DNA of 35,519 nucleotides from Chlorobiaceae bacterium (lineage in GTDB: Bacteria; Bacteroidota; Ignavibacteria; UBA10030; SZUA-254), in the NCBI GenBank assembly GCA_013824245.1, contig PNNN01000001.1, positions 1-35,519 on the forward strand. The letters are read 5' to 3'. The translations under genes and the position numbers were made by a program. Numbering within the stretch: position 1 is the stretch's first letter; the number at the start of each line of letters is the position of its first letter. This document shows, piece by piece, positions 1 through 8,111 of the stretch. The notes under the pieces were generated by a model. The model did no database searches. It was not told the origin of the DNA and saw only the letters and a list, made by a program, of their open reading frames with translations.

Positions 1-40
1 AGTCGCCTTGCTCACTCCTAAAAAAGAGCCGCGCAAATGA
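1..40 (+). CDS. possible 3' end of an upstream gene (partial)
   Basis: Reading from base 2 gives a short open frame of 12 residues ending in Lys-Lys-Glu-Pro-Arg-Lys and a TGA at 38-40. A strong hairpin begins 7 bases later, which is where a transcript end would be expected. That position is the only support. The fragment is too short to assign to any family, and another frame also stops nearby, so this may simply be non-coding. Confidence 0.2.
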   Translation, partial: VALLTPKKEPRK

Positions 41-47
41 TCCAAGT

Positions 48-72
48 AAGGGGCGGTTCCAAACCGCCCCTT
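48..72 (+). terminator. GC-rich hairpin, probable transcription terminator
   Basis: An 11-bp perfect stem (left arm 48-58, right arm 62-72) encloses a 3-base loop, CCA. The core of the stem is GGGGCGG/CCGCCCC, which stands out in AT-rich DNA. Only a weak T-containing stretch follows (TTAGAATTTG), so it is not a textbook intrinsic terminator. It separates whatever lies upstream from the larA-type gene and most likely ends an upstream transcript. Confidence 0.6.
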
Positions 73-157
73 AGAATTTGTTGGGGGATGGTTCTGTTAT
101 ACCCTTCGCAATATCCAGGTTTATTACCATTTCGTAGAGTACTGATCTATTCACCAC

Positions 158-186
158 TTGGATGCCTTATATCGTGTAGAATTATG
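158..186 (+). promoter_or_regulatory. weak promoter candidate for the larA-type gene
   Basis: TTGGAT at 158-163 is followed after 17 bases by ATTATG at 181-186, and a better -10-like TAGAAT lies at 177-182 but at a poor distance. The stretch lies between the hairpin at 48-72 and the start codon at 231. Nothing else is visible in 73-230. The element is plausible by position only. Confidence 0.25.
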
Positions 187-230
187 AAGTATAGAAACTA
201 TTATTAACTACTATTAGCTCAGGGTTTATT

Positions 231-1514
231 ATGAATAACAAGTTTACCCTTCCCTACGGAAAAACTTCACTCACCTTTGAACTGAAGAGTAAATGGAATC
301 CAGTTCTCATTTTGCCAAAGCAAATTCATACAAATGAGGATGCTGAATTTCTTATAGATTATGCTATACGCAATCCGTTATTAAATTGCGGACTACCCCC
401 TTTAGTAGCTGATTCGACAAAGGTCGTGATAACGATCAATGATAAAACCAGGCCAGTTCCAAACGATTTACTATTTCCCCCCTTGCTTAGAGAATTGCAT
501 CGAATTGGGGTGAAGAATGCAAATATTACATTCCTGATCGCGACGGGAACTCATGTTCCGATGCAAGAAAATGAATTTCACCTTTTGATAAACAAAAATA
601 TCGTTAGCCAATATCGAATCCTTTCACATGATTGTGATGATGAATCTAATCTTGTTTTCAAAGGGATTAGCCATTTTAGTACAAATATATATGTGAATAA
701 GGTATTTGATGATGCGGACATTAAGATTGTTGTAGGAGATATTGAACCTCACCATTTTGCGGGTTTTTCTGGAGGCGCAAAAAGTGCGGCCATTGGTGTT
801 TGTGGCAGAAACACCATAAACCAAAATCATTCCCTGCTGCTCGACCCCAGATGTTTTGTAGGAAACTATGAAAACAACCCATTGCGCCAGGATATCGAAG
901 AAATTGGAGCCTTAATTGGCGTCGACCTGGCCTTAAACGCCATTTTGAATGAACAAAAAGTAATCGTAAAGGTCTTTTTTGGAAAACCTTTGGATGTGAT
1001 AAAAGAAGGCGTTAAAGTCATTAGAAAAAAAGCCTTTATTAAGATCGATCACAAATTCGATCTGGTTATTGCTTCTGCAGGTGGTTATCCAAAAGATATT
1101 AATCTATATCAGGCTCAAAAAGCATTGACACACGCTTCTCTTTTTTGTAAAAATGGCGGAACAGTCATTTTAGCTGCAGCCTGCAACGAAGGTGTCGGCA
1201 GTCAGTCGTATTCGAAATTTATGGAAGGCGTCAACAGCCATCAGCAAGCAATAGACAAATTTACAAAGACAGGTTTCAGTGTTGGTCCACATAAGGCTTT
1301 TCAATTTGCTATGATAGCAAAAAGAGTCAAATTTCGATTGTTTTCTGAAATTGAACCTTCAACTCTAGAAAAATTGCTTATTAAACCAGTTTCGATGATG
1401 GAGCATGATATAAAATCATTATTGAGCAATTTATCAGAAGATACACGCATAGCAGTGATTCCTTATGCCACAGCCACGATTCCGGTTATTAAAGGAGATT
1501 CTGATGGAAACTAA
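231..1514 (+). CDS. larA: LarA-type (DUF2088) nickel-pincer 2-hydroxyacid racemase/epimerase
   Basis: The 427-residue product is full length for the LarA family, which racemises lactate or related 2-hydroxy acids with a nickel-pincer nucleotide made by LarB, LarC and LarE. The N-terminal half has the DKTRPVP loop (71-77), IATGTH with His108, PHHFAGFSGGAK with His174 and Lys184, and His200. These fall at the same positions and spacing as the catalytic His pair, the cofactor-linking Lys and the Ni-ligand His of the Lactobacillus plantarum enzyme as I remember it. The cofactor machinery is therefore predicted to be used, although no larB, larC or larE lies in this window. The substrate cannot be read from sequence, because many DUF2088 proteins act on acids other than lactate. 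The stop overlaps the next gene by 11 bases, so the two are probably cotranscribed. AGGG lies about 8 bases before the ATG. Confidence 0.85.
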   Translation: MNNKFTLPYGKTSLTFELKSKWNPVLILPKQIHTNEDAEFLIDYAIRNPLLNCGLPPLVADSTKVVITINDKTRPVPNDLLFPPLLRELHRIGVKNANITFLIATGTHVPMQENEFHLLINKNIVSQYRILSHDCDDESNLVFKGISHFSTNIYVNKVFDDADIKIVVGDIEPHHFAGFSGGAKSAAIGVCGRNTINQNHSLLLDPRCFVGNYENNPLRQDIEEIGALIGVDLALNAILNEQKVIVKVFFGKPLDVIKEGVKVIRKKAFIKIDHKFDLVIASAGGYPKDINLYQAQKALTHASLFCKNGGTVILAAACNEGVGSQSYSKFMEGVNSHQQAIDKFTKTGFSVGPHKAFQFAMIAKRVKFRLFSEIEPSTLEKLLIKPVSMMEHDIKSLLSNLSEDTRIAVIPYATATIPVIKGDSDGN

Positions 1515-2268
1515 ACCACCTATCTTTCAAAATCCCCAAATGGATGGGAGTTCATTCTATTGGGAGGGTAAACCCAATAACAAAGTTGGCATATTGCTTT
1601 TCCATGGTTTTACCGCCACAACTGTAGAAGTAAGACCAGTTGCAAAATTCCTTAATATCCAAGGTTACACAGTTATGGGGCCATTATTACCGGGGCATGG
1701 CGTCTCGCCCCAAGACTTAAATCGCGTAACCTATCTAGATTGGGTCAGGGCTGGAGAAAACGCATTAATTGAATTGAAAATAAAACATGAAAAAGTTTTC
1801 GTTCTAGGTGAATCGATGGGCGGACTCTTATCATTGTGGTTATCTGCCGTATATCCTGATTTTATTAGGGGATTATTGTTATTTGCACCTGCCCTTAAGA
1901 TCCCCGGTCTTTGGAAATCTAACATTTTCTGGCCGTTTGTTGAATCAAAATTAAAAAATAATATCGACCTCTCAAGTCCCTGGCAAGGTTTTAACGTTGT
2001 TCCTTTACGGGCAGCATCTCAATTGAACCGTTTCCAATTACAAGTCTTGAAAAAATTACCGATGGTAACAACACCAATGATTATCTTTCAAGGAAAGTTG
2101 GATAAAACGATAGACTCATCAAGTTCTGTTGAAGTATTAGAGCGTGCCGGCTCCAAATCCAAGCAACTTGTCTGGTTGGAAGAGTCTTCGCATTGTATAT
2201 TATTGGATAAACAATTGGCTGAGGCTCAAACAATAAGCCTGGATTTTATCAAGAAACTGGGGGGATGA
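1504..2268 (+). CDS. alpha/beta hydrolase, carboxylesterase / monoacylglycerol lipase-like
   Basis: This is a 254-residue single-domain alpha/beta hydrolase of the Est30/serine-aminopeptidase-like (S33) group. The oxyanion-loop motif FHGF lies at 33-36, PGHG at 63-66, the nucleophile elbow GESMGG at 102-107 (Ser104), the acid in GKLD (Asp200) and the base in SSH (His230), so the triad is complete. No signal peptide is visible, so it should be cytosolic and probably hydrolyses short- to medium-chain esters. I chose the ATG at 1504 because AAAGGAG lies 5-11 bases before it. A start 13 codons further upstream is open but lies deep inside larA and has no ribosome site. The 11-base overlap with larA suggests translational coupling. 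The physiological substrate is unknown. Confidence 0.85.
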   Translation: METKPPIFQNPQMDGSSFYWEGKPNNKVGILLFHGFTATTVEVRPVAKFLNIQGYTVMGPLLPGHGVSPQDLNRVTYLDWVRAGENALIELKIKHEKVFVLGESMGGLLSLWLSAVYPDFIRGLLLFAPALKIPGLWKSNIFWPFVESKLKNNIDLSSPWQGFNVVPLRAASQLNRFQLQVLKKLPMVTTPMIIFQGKLDKTIDSSSSVEVLERAGSKSKQLVWLEESSHCILLDKQLAEAQTISLDFIKKLGG

Positions 2269-2281
2269 AACACGCGCCCTC

Positions 2282-2310
2282 TTGAACTTTGTTTAAGGTT
2301 ATAATATATG
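2282..2310 (+). promoter_or_regulatory. probable promoter of the asp23-nusB operon
   Basis: TTGAAC (2282-2287) is followed by a perfect TATAAT at 2300-2305, 12 bases away, and by TATATG at 2305-2310 at the optimal 17-base spacing. One of these is probably the -10 element. The gap between the hydrolase stop and the Asp23 start is 73 bases, the longest in this gene block, which fits a new transcript starting here. Confidence 0.5.
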
Positions 2311-2341
2311 GTTATCCGTAGACAGACCAAATGGAGAAAAA

Positions 2342-2686
2342 ATGGAAAAATCCAAAATGCCCATCGGTAAAACAACAATATCCCCTGAGGTGCTTGTTTC
2401 GATAGTTCTGCTTGCAACAATGAGCGTAGAGGGCGTTAGCCGATTAACTCCTGGACCTCGCGATATGAATACTCTGTTTAAAAAAGGGTTAACTGAAGGG
2501 GTTGGAATTACTGTCGAGGATAATGTTGTTTATACTGATATCTATGTAGTATTAAAAAAAGATGTTAAAGTTCGCGATGTTTGCAGGCAGGTCCAGAGTC
2601 AGGTATCACGCTCGATTTCAGAAATGGTAGGCATGGAAATTGGTAGGGTTAATGTCCATGTCGAAGATATTGACTTTACAGAATAG
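2342..2686 (+). CDS. Asp23/Gls24 family protein, YqhY-like
   Basis: This 114-residue protein spans one Asp23 domain (about 14-110), with the family's ISPEVLVSIV opening and VGVxxI/GRVNVHVEDI-like ending. There is no signal peptide or membrane helix. Family members in Gram-positive bacteria include the envelope-stress protein Asp23 and YqhY, which lies next to the accBC and nusB genes in Bacillus and has been linked to fatty-acid synthesis control. Here nusB follows after 12 bases, the same neighbour as yqhY, so YqhY is the better comparison. GGAG lies at 2333-2336, which supports the ATG at 2342. The molecular function of the family is poorly defined. Confidence 0.8.
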   Translation: MEKSKMPIGKTTISPEVLVSIVLLATMSVEGVSRLTPGPRDMNTLFKKGLTEGVGITVEDNVVYTDIYVVLKKDVKVRDVCRQVQSQVSRSISEMVGMEIGRVNVHVEDIDFTE

Positions 2687-2698
2687 CAGAAGAAACTT

Positions 2699-3130
2699 AT
2701 GAAATCTCGTACCAAGGCTCGTGGTATCGCCTTGCAAGTACTTTATGAATATGATTTAACCGGGCACCCACTGGGGGACTCGTTGGAAGCCCGATTCGCA
2801 GAAGAAGTTCTGGATGACCAGCTTCTTTCTTTTTCACGACAGATTGTAACAGGTGTTATTCCATTAATTTCTCACCTTGATGATGTTATTGCTGAACACG
2901 CGCCTGAGTGGCCGCTAGAACAAGTAGCAGTGATCGACAGGAACATCTTGCGAATTGCCCTTTGGGAATTCGCTGTGGCAAAGATTACGCCAATAAAGGT
3001 AGCAATTAATGAAGCGATTGAACTAGCCAAAATCTTTGGATCAGACAGCTCATCACGTTTTGTAAATGGTGTATTAGGCAGTTTGGTTAACCACCTTACC
3101 GAAATTCAAAATCGTTTTTCGAAGAAGTAA
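2699..3130 (+). CDS. nusB: transcription antitermination factor NusB
   Basis: The 143-residue all-helical NusB domain covers the whole protein. It begins with the typical [16 protein letters not shown] segment, in which basic residues contact boxA RNA, and ends with the [16 protein letters not shown] and FVNGVLG signatures that close the family. NusB binds NusE (S10) and boxA RNA to prevent premature termination, mainly of rRNA transcripts. Length and motifs are normal. It follows the Asp23-like gene closely and is followed after 38 bases by a lipoprotein gene, probably in the same transcript. Confidence 0.92.
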   Translation: MKSRTKARGIALQVLYEYDLTGHPLGDSLEARFAEEVLDDQLLSFSRQIVTGVIPLISHLDDVIAEHAPEWPLEQVAVIDRNILRIALWEFAVAKITPIKVAINEAIELAKIFGSDSSSRFVNGVLGSLVNHLTEIQNRFSKK

Positions 3131-3168
3131 GTGTTTTGGCGTCAAAAGAATATTATCGGGTGGATACT

Positions 3169-5613
3169 ATGCATAATCGAAAACATTCTCAAATTCATAT
3201 AATCCTGTTTATTGCAAACTCATTTCTATTTGTTTCTCTATTAGCCGCTTGTTCTTCAATCAATGAAATTACATTTCAGGAAACTATAGAAAACTACCCG
3301 AAGGCTGAGATCGTTTTTCAAGTAAAACTCCCTGCTTCGGTACCTTCTGATAGCAAAGTTATATTTGAAATTTTAGATGATGTGACGGGATTGTATTTTA
3401 ATGCTTTGCAATTTGATATGGTTCAGCAGGATAATCAAAATTATTTCATTCGCATGCCGCTTGTTATTGGGTCGGAAGTTAAGTACAGGTTTTTACGAAA
3501 AGGCGCTCTCACCGACATTGAATATAATACCCAAAATAAACCTGTTCGATTTCGTGTCCTAAAAGTTACAGGCCCTGCCTTATTGCAGGATTCGATCGCA
3601 GGGTGGTTTGATCAGCCTTACAGCGGTTCAATTGGACGAATTCGGGGACAACTTATCGACCAGGATAATAAGGCTCCGGTACCGAATATGTTGATTTCTG
3701 CTGCTGGAATGCAGACAATTTCGGCTTCTGACGGGACCTTTATACTTGAAGGGCTTCCAATTTGGACCCATAATCTTGTGATCCTGAGTCTGGATGGAGC
3801 ATACGATTCTTTCCAACAAGGGGCTGTGATTGCTGATGAGGCAACGACTCCTGTTTTTATAACGTTAAAAAAGCGGCAACTCGTTGAGATAAATTTTATC
3901 GCTAAGACTCCTGCTGGTTTTGAGTCTAATCTTCCATTAAGATTTGCGAGCAACCTAACCTCGCTAGGAAGTCCATATGCAGACCTGTCTTCCGGCTCAA
4001 GTACAATTGCTTCAAACCTACCAATCCTTGAAAGAGTTTCAAAAGACCAGTATCTGGTCAAACTTAACCTTCCGAGTGGATCAGACCTGAAGTATAAGTT
4101 CACATTTGGTGATGGTTTTTGGAATTCCGAATTAGATAATTCTGGCAATTTTGTTATTCGAGAACTCATTGTCCCTGCAAAAAGCACAACAATAAAAAAG
4201 GAAATTGCGACTTTTAATTCCCCTAATTTTGGTGAAGTTGTTATTAATCTATCTACACCTGTGATAACCCCTGCTAATGATTTTGTTTCAATTCAATTTA
4301 ACCCCTTCGGGTGGATGGAACCGTTGCCGATGGTGAAAGCAGGTGAAAATAATTGGACGTATACCCTCTATTCACCCTTACATTATTTTGGAAATATTGA
4401 TTATCGTTTCTGCAGAAATGATCAATGCGCTATAGCTTTATCACAATCAAATATTGAAAATGTAATTGTCGGTTCAAATGAAACCCAACTCATAACAATT
4501 AATTTAGATAAATGGGATAACCTTGATGTCGCAAAGAGTGCAACTTCGGTTGACACCGATGGGGGTTCCTTGCAACCTCGCAGTTCCTTTATCGCAGGCT
4601 TTGAACTTGTCAATGATTTTCCTCCTTCATGGCAGACATCTGTGGACCAAGGATTGCAAGCTATGGCTGGAACAGGAGGCAATTGGGTCATTCTCTCCCC
4701 CACTTGGAGCGCAACCAGCATAAACCCGCCATTATTTGAGCCAATCCCTGGTTCTGACCTATTATGGACTGATATTCAGAACCTTATCACGAGAGTGACC
4801 GTTGCAAACCTTCAGCCCGTTCTATTCCCGCGAATTACCTTTACTGATTCCTCAGATAAATTCTGGGATTATGCAATAAAAGATGGAGGCTGGTGGCAAT
4901 CATTATTTGATCGTTATCAAAGGTTCATCTTACATAATGCGGACTTGGCGGCCATAATGAATGTCGATGCAATAATGGTTGGTGATCCCGCAATGTCGGC
5001 AGCTATGATCGGTGGGATGCTTTCGAATGGCGATTCGGTTTCTGCTCCGGTAAATGCAGATGAACAATGGAGTCAATTGGTCCAGGATGTTCGAGCGCGC
5101 TATCAAGGACCAGTCGTTGGTGTCGTCAGCCTTCCGTCCTCTAACAATTCTTTCCCTGCCTGGCTAAATAATGTCGATGCGATCTATGTTTTATTCTCAC
5201 CTTCCTTAGAAGAGTCTGGTGAGAGTACTGTATTAAACCTTAAAAACACATTTGGAACTCAATTAGACGAAATTGTTCTACCTTTATATAATCAGTTTTC
5301 GAAACCAATCCTGATTGGAATTAATTATCCTTCAACAAACTCAAGTCTGAGCGGCTGTAATGCAACAAATGATTCTTGCGCGGACTTTATCGCCACAGAT
5401 TCAGTGAAAAGCCAAATTGATCTTGAATTACAATCAAGAATCTATAATGCCTCTGTGATTGAAAGTGCTTCTCGTTCGTGGATTTCTGGGTTTATTTCCA
5501 GGGGATTTAATCCCATCGTCGTTGTGCAAGATAAAAGTTCCTCAATTTACGGAAAACCAGCTTCAGACGTTTTATGGTTTTGGTATCACTTTATATTGAA
5601 TATAGCTCCATAG
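3169..5613 (+). CDS. secreted lipoprotein with starch-binding-like modules and a glycoside-hydrolase-like TIM barrel
   Basis: The 814-residue product starts with a basic N-terminus, a hydrophobic helix and the lipobox LAAC (Cys28), so it should be exported and lipid-anchored. I chose the ATG at 3169, with GGTGG just before it, over an upstream TTG because it gives a standard lipoprotein signal. Three beta-rich segments (about 40-120, 235-340 and 355-450) each show a pattern resembling CBM20/48 starch-binding folds, ending in KYRF, KYKF or DYRF. Between the first two is a carboxypeptidase-regulatory-like module (about 155-235). The C-terminal part (about 470-814) resembles the GH113-type TIM barrel, with NWVILSPTW near its start and IYGKPASDVLWFW at its end. 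I could not identify the two expected catalytic Glu residues; the strand where the acid/base is expected reads MVGDPAM. It may be a binding protein or an inactive enzyme. Domain calls are from pattern only. Confidence 0.6.
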   Translation: MHNRKHSQIHIILFIANSFLFVSLLAACSSINEITFQETIENYPKAEIVFQVKLPASVPSDSKVIFEILDDVTGLYFNALQFDMVQQDNQNYFIRMPLVIGSEVKYRFLRKGALTDIEYNTQNKPVRFRVLKVTGPALLQDSIAGWFDQPYSGSIGRIRGQLIDQDNKAPVPNMLISAAGMQTISASDGTFILEGLPIWTHNLVILSLDGAYDSFQQGAVIADEATTPVFITLKKRQLVEINFIAKTPAGFESNLPLRFASNLTSLGSPYADLSSGSSTIASNLPILERVSKDQYLVKLNLPSGSDLKYKFTFGDGFWNSELDNSGNFVIRELIVPAKSTTIKKEIATFNSPNFGEVVINLSTPVITPANDFVSIQFNPFGWMEPLPMVKAGENNWTYTLYSPLHYFGNIDYRFCRNDQCAIALSQSNIENVIVGSNETQLITINLDKWDNLDVAKSATSVDTDGGSLQPRSSFIAGFELVNDFPPSWQTSVDQGLQAMAGTGGNWVILSPTWSATSINPPLFEPIPGSDLLWTDIQNLITRVTVANLQPVLFPRITFTDSSDKFWDYAIKDGGWWQSLFDRYQRFILHNADLAAIMNVDAIMVGDPAMSAAMIGGMLSNGDSVSAPVNADEQWSQLVQDVRARYQGPVVGVVSLPSSNNSFPAWLNNVDAIYVLFSPSLEESGESTVLNLKNTFGTQLDEIVLPLYNQFSKPILIGINYPSTNSSLSGCNATNDSCADFIATDSVKSQIDLELQSRIYNASVIESASRSWISGFISRGFNPIVVVQDKSSSIYGKPASDVLWFWYHFILNIAP

Positions 5614-5642
5614 GTTAAGCAATGCAATTTCAGGAGTGATTA

Positions 5643-7232
5643 ATGCAGCAAAGCGCAAAACTGACAAATATTAACCTCAAATATTTGGGAATAAATGATC
5701 ATTTCAATGTTTATTGGAATTTAGCAACACCCAAGTTGGTTGAACATTCAATAAGAAATAACGAAAGCAATTTATCTCCGTCAGGTGCGCTGCTTGTAAA
5801 TACTGGGGAGTTTACTGGCAGGTCGCCTAATGATAAGTTCATTGTTGATTATGGCGAAAAAACCGACAACGAAATATTTTGGGGTTCTGTAAATAGACCC
5901 TATTCACCAGAAAATTTTGAAAAGCTATTATTCAAAGTAACCAAACATATTTCAACGGTTCCAATCTATGCGCAAGATGTTTTAGTGGGAGCTCATCCAA
6001 ACCATCAAAGGAAAATCAGGATAATTTCGGAATTTGCCTGGTCAGCGCTATTTGCTTGTGATTTGTTTATTCCAACAAGTGATAAATTTGTAGATGAACC
6101 TGATTTTACAGTAATACAAACGCCATCTTTTTTTGCCGATCCAACAGTTAATGGAACTTTTTCAAAAGCTTTTATTATTATAAATTTTAAAAAAAGGATA
6201 GTCCTGATCGGATGCACTCAATATGCAGGTGAAATTAAAAAATCTGTATTCTCTGTTATGAATCGAATCCTTCCAGATGAACATGTCTTACCCATGCATT
6301 GTTCTGCAAACATAGGCATGGATGGAGATACTGCCCTGTTTTTCGGGCTATCTGGCACTGGAAAAACTACGCTTTCTTCTGACCCAGATCGATTCTTAAT
6401 TGGAGATGATGAGCATGGCTGGGGGGCTGATGGTGTCTTCAACTTCGAAGGCGGGTGTTACGCAAAGACAATCAATTTACAACAAAATCTCGAACCAATC
6501 ATTTGGAAGGCGTCACAAGAATTTGGATCTGTTTTGGAAAACGTAATATTTAACCAAGAAACGCGTGAAATTGATTTTACAAATGATTCTTTGACTGAGA
6601 ATACCAGAGCTGCATATCCATTAACTCACATTGCCAAACGTATCAAGAATGGACGCGGAAATCATCCAAATCACATATTCTTTCTAAGCGCTGATGCGTT
6701 TGGCGTACTACCCCCAATTTCAAGTTTAACTCCCGATCAAGCAGCATTTTACTTTTTATCCGGGTATACTTCAAAACTAGCCGGGACTGAACGAGGGCTT
6801 AGTTCGGAACCGCAAGCAACCTTTTCGGCATGTTTCGGAGCCCCATTTTTGCCATTAAATCCAGCACGTTATACAGAAATGTTGCGTAACAAGATAAAAG
6901 AATACAATTCAAAAGTTTGGTTAGTAAATACGGGTTGGACCGGTGGTCAATACGGCGTTGGTAGCCGAATAAAACTACCTTATACCCGGGCGATGATTTC
7001 GGCAGCTTTAAAAGGAATTCTTGACGAAGCTCCCTCAGAAATTGATCCGGTATTTGGATTAAAGATACCCAACATCATTCCTGGTGTTCCTGCGAAATTA
7101 TTAAATCCAATACTAAATTGGCCGGATCACACCCAATACCTGATCAATGCCAACCAACTGATCTGCAAATTCAAGCAAAATATCATACAATACAGAGATT
7201 CATTTGATGACAAAGTGATTAATCAGATGTAA
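5643..7232 (+). CDS. pckA: phosphoenolpyruvate carboxykinase (ATP)
   Basis: This enzyme converts oxaloacetate and ATP to PEP, CO2 and ADP in gluconeogenesis. The 529-residue length is typical of the ATP-dependent class. Visible motifs are TGRSPNDK (Arg60, substrate site), YAGEIKK (Tyr194 to Lys200, metal and substrate site), the P-loop GLSGTGKTT (235-243, Lys241), the metal-binding GDDEHGWG (Asp255/Asp256), and NTGWTGG near the C-terminus. The P-loop form and length separate it from the GTP-dependent family. AGGAG lies 7 bases before the ATG, after a 29-base gap from the lipoprotein gene. It is the last gene of the first plus-strand block. Confidence 0.95.
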   Translation: MQQSAKLTNINLKYLGINDHFNVYWNLATPKLVEHSIRNNESNLSPSGALLVNTGEFTGRSPNDKFIVDYGEKTDNEIFWGSVNRPYSPENFEKLLFKVTKHISTVPIYAQDVLVGAHPNHQRKIRIISEFAWSALFACDLFIPTSDKFVDEPDFTVIQTPSFFADPTVNGTFSKAFIIINFKKRIVLIGCTQYAGEIKKSVFSVMNRILPDEHVLPMHCSANIGMDGDTALFFGLSGTGKTTLSSDPDRFLIGDDEHGWGADGVFNFEGGCYAKTINLQQNLEPIIWKASQEFGSVLENVIFNQETREIDFTNDSLTENTRAAYPLTHIAKRIKNGRGNHPNHIFFLSADAFGVLPPISSLTPDQAAFYFLSGYTSKLAGTERGLSSEPQATFSACFGAPFLPLNPARYTEMLRNKIKEYNSKVWLVNTGWTGGQYGVGSRIKLPYTRAMISAALKGILDEAPSEIDPVFGLKIPNIIPGVPAKLLNPILNWPDHTQYLINANQLICKFKQNIIQYRDSFDDKVINQM

Positions 7233-7260
7233 CCAACTTTTTTTGTTTATGCAATCCTAA

Positions 7261-7296
7261 TTTATGTTTATATAACGCTGCATTATTGAACATAAA
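7261..7296. terminator. inverted repeat between convergent genes, weak terminator candidate
   Basis: TTTATGTT (7261-7268) and AACATAAA (7289-7296) form an 8-bp AT-only inverted repeat with a 20-base loop, and an A-run follows. It lies where transcripts from pckA and the prepilin peptidase gene converge. The pairing is weak, and such repeats arise easily by chance in AT-rich DNA. Confidence 0.25.
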
Positions 7297-8029
7297 AAAT
7301 TGCTATTGCGCCCAAGATTAGAAAAGGTGTATACGGAATGGCGGAAAAAGCCTGATATTCTTTCCTGATTAGTTTTATTACTACAAATAGCAAAGCAAAA
7401 ATCCCACTGGTAATAATAGCTAATACGATTGTTCCGATAATGAATGGCCAGCCTGTTAAAAATCCCAGGAAACCGCAAACATATACATCGCCAAATCCTA
7501 AAGCGACTTCATCGATTTTTTGCTTGCGTATTTTTCCAAGTATTTTCGAAAAGAATATTCCAAAATAATAGATAAACAACATAATTAAGAAACCGGAAAC
7601 ACCACCGATAAAAGTATTAACAAAACCCTGTAAAATAACGCCGTAAATAAAAAGTAGAACTAACCCGGCGATACTGGTTTCGATCAAAACGACTCTGTGT
7701 TCAATATCAATGACCAATATCAACCCGAGAAATACAATTAGAGGAACTGTGAACCAAAAATTCAATCTTCCAAACGGGAAAAGCGCAACGAGAATTGAGA
7801 TGATAATAGAAAGACTTGTTACAATCAGACTTCGTTTCGAAGGAAACTTTCCACATTGCTGGCATTTAAAAGAAATAAGATAACTTCGAAGTGAATGCAG
7901 TGCAGAACAATTTGGACACACAGGCATTGTGAATTTTCGAGTTAGCGGGAGAACATCTGCAAGATAATTTATTAAAACACCGATGAAACCTCCCACAATA
8001 ATATAAATAATCAGATTGATAGTTGCCAT
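7283..8029 (-). CDS. type IV prepilin peptidase / leader peptidase (A24A)
   Basis: This integral-membrane aspartic protease processes, and in PilD types N-methylates, type IV pilin-like leader peptides. The 248-residue product has an N-terminal helix, a zinc-binding loop with CPNC (Cys38, Cys41) and CQQC (Cys56, Cys59), and then several hydrophobic helices. The two catalytic aspartates are visible in VIDIEH (Asp108) and in GFGD (Asp181). I chose the ATG at 8029 because GAGGTGG ends about 5 bases before it; the GTG at 8038 would lie within that site. No pilin genes lie beside it. It reads divergently from mrfA, and its substrates must be encoded elsewhere. The comEA-like gene at 31130 is the only other uptake-related gene in the window. 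Confidence 0.88.
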   Translation of the reverse strand: MATINLIIYIIVGGFIGVLINYLADVLPLTRKFTMPVCPNCSALHSLRSYLISFKCQQCGKFPSKRSLIVTSLSIIISILVALFPFGRLNFWFTVPLIVFLGLILVIDIEHRVVLIETSIAGLVLLFIYGVILQGFVNTFIGGVSGFLIMLFIYYFGIFFSKILGKIRKQKIDEVALGFGDVYVCGFLGFLTGWPFIIGTIVLAIITSGIFALLFVVIKLIRKEYQAFSAIPYTPFLILGAIAIFYVQ

Positions 8030-8051
8030 TTTATCCACCTCACTTTGATGT

Positions 8052-8080
8052 ATTCAAGCGCTCTTTATAAAGAGTATAAT
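8052..8080 (+). promoter_or_regulatory. probable mrfAB promoter
   Basis: A perfect -10 hexamer TATAAT lies at 8075-8080. The -35 position 17 bases upstream (8052-8057, ATTCAA) is a poor match to TTGACA, which suggests an activator-dependent or regulated promoter. The whole spacer downstream of 8060 is a palindrome (8061-8074). A start site near 8087 would leave a leader of about 25 bases before the mrfA ATG. Confidence 0.5.
8061..8074. promoter_or_regulatory. perfect 14-bp palindrome, candidate operator
   Basis: CTCTTTATAAAGAG equals its own reverse complement over all 14 bases and abuts the -10 hexamer at 8075. A dimeric repressor bound here would block RNA polymerase at the mrfAB promoter. 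It does not match the Bacillus-type (CGAAC-N4-GTTCG) or E. coli-type (CTGT-N8-ACAG) LexA box. The regulator is unknown, and the prepilin peptidase gene on the other side could also be affected. Confidence 0.45.
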
Positions 8081-8107
8081 GCCGTAATAAAATTGCCGCA
8101 ATAAAAT
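8080..8107 (+). repeat. imperfect tandem duplication (2 x 14 bp) in the mrfA leader
   Basis: TGCCGTAATAAAAT (8080-8093) is followed directly by TGCCGCAATAAAAT (8094-8107), with one mismatch. The pair fills the space between the -10 hexamer and the ATG at 8112. No purine-rich ribosome site is present in this stretch, so mrfA appears to be translated from a leader lacking a Shine-Dalgarno sequence. Confidence 0.6.
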
Positions 8108-8111
8108 AATA

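Noticed and set aside
3618..4187. A 189-codon minus-strand open frame inside the lipoprotein gene
   Set aside because: It is antisense to a continuous lipoprotein coding region and shows no domain, signal or ribosome site.
8030..8038. GTG at 8038 as start of the prepilin peptidase
   Set aside because: The GTG overlaps the GAGGTGG ribosome site that is well spaced for the ATG at 8029.
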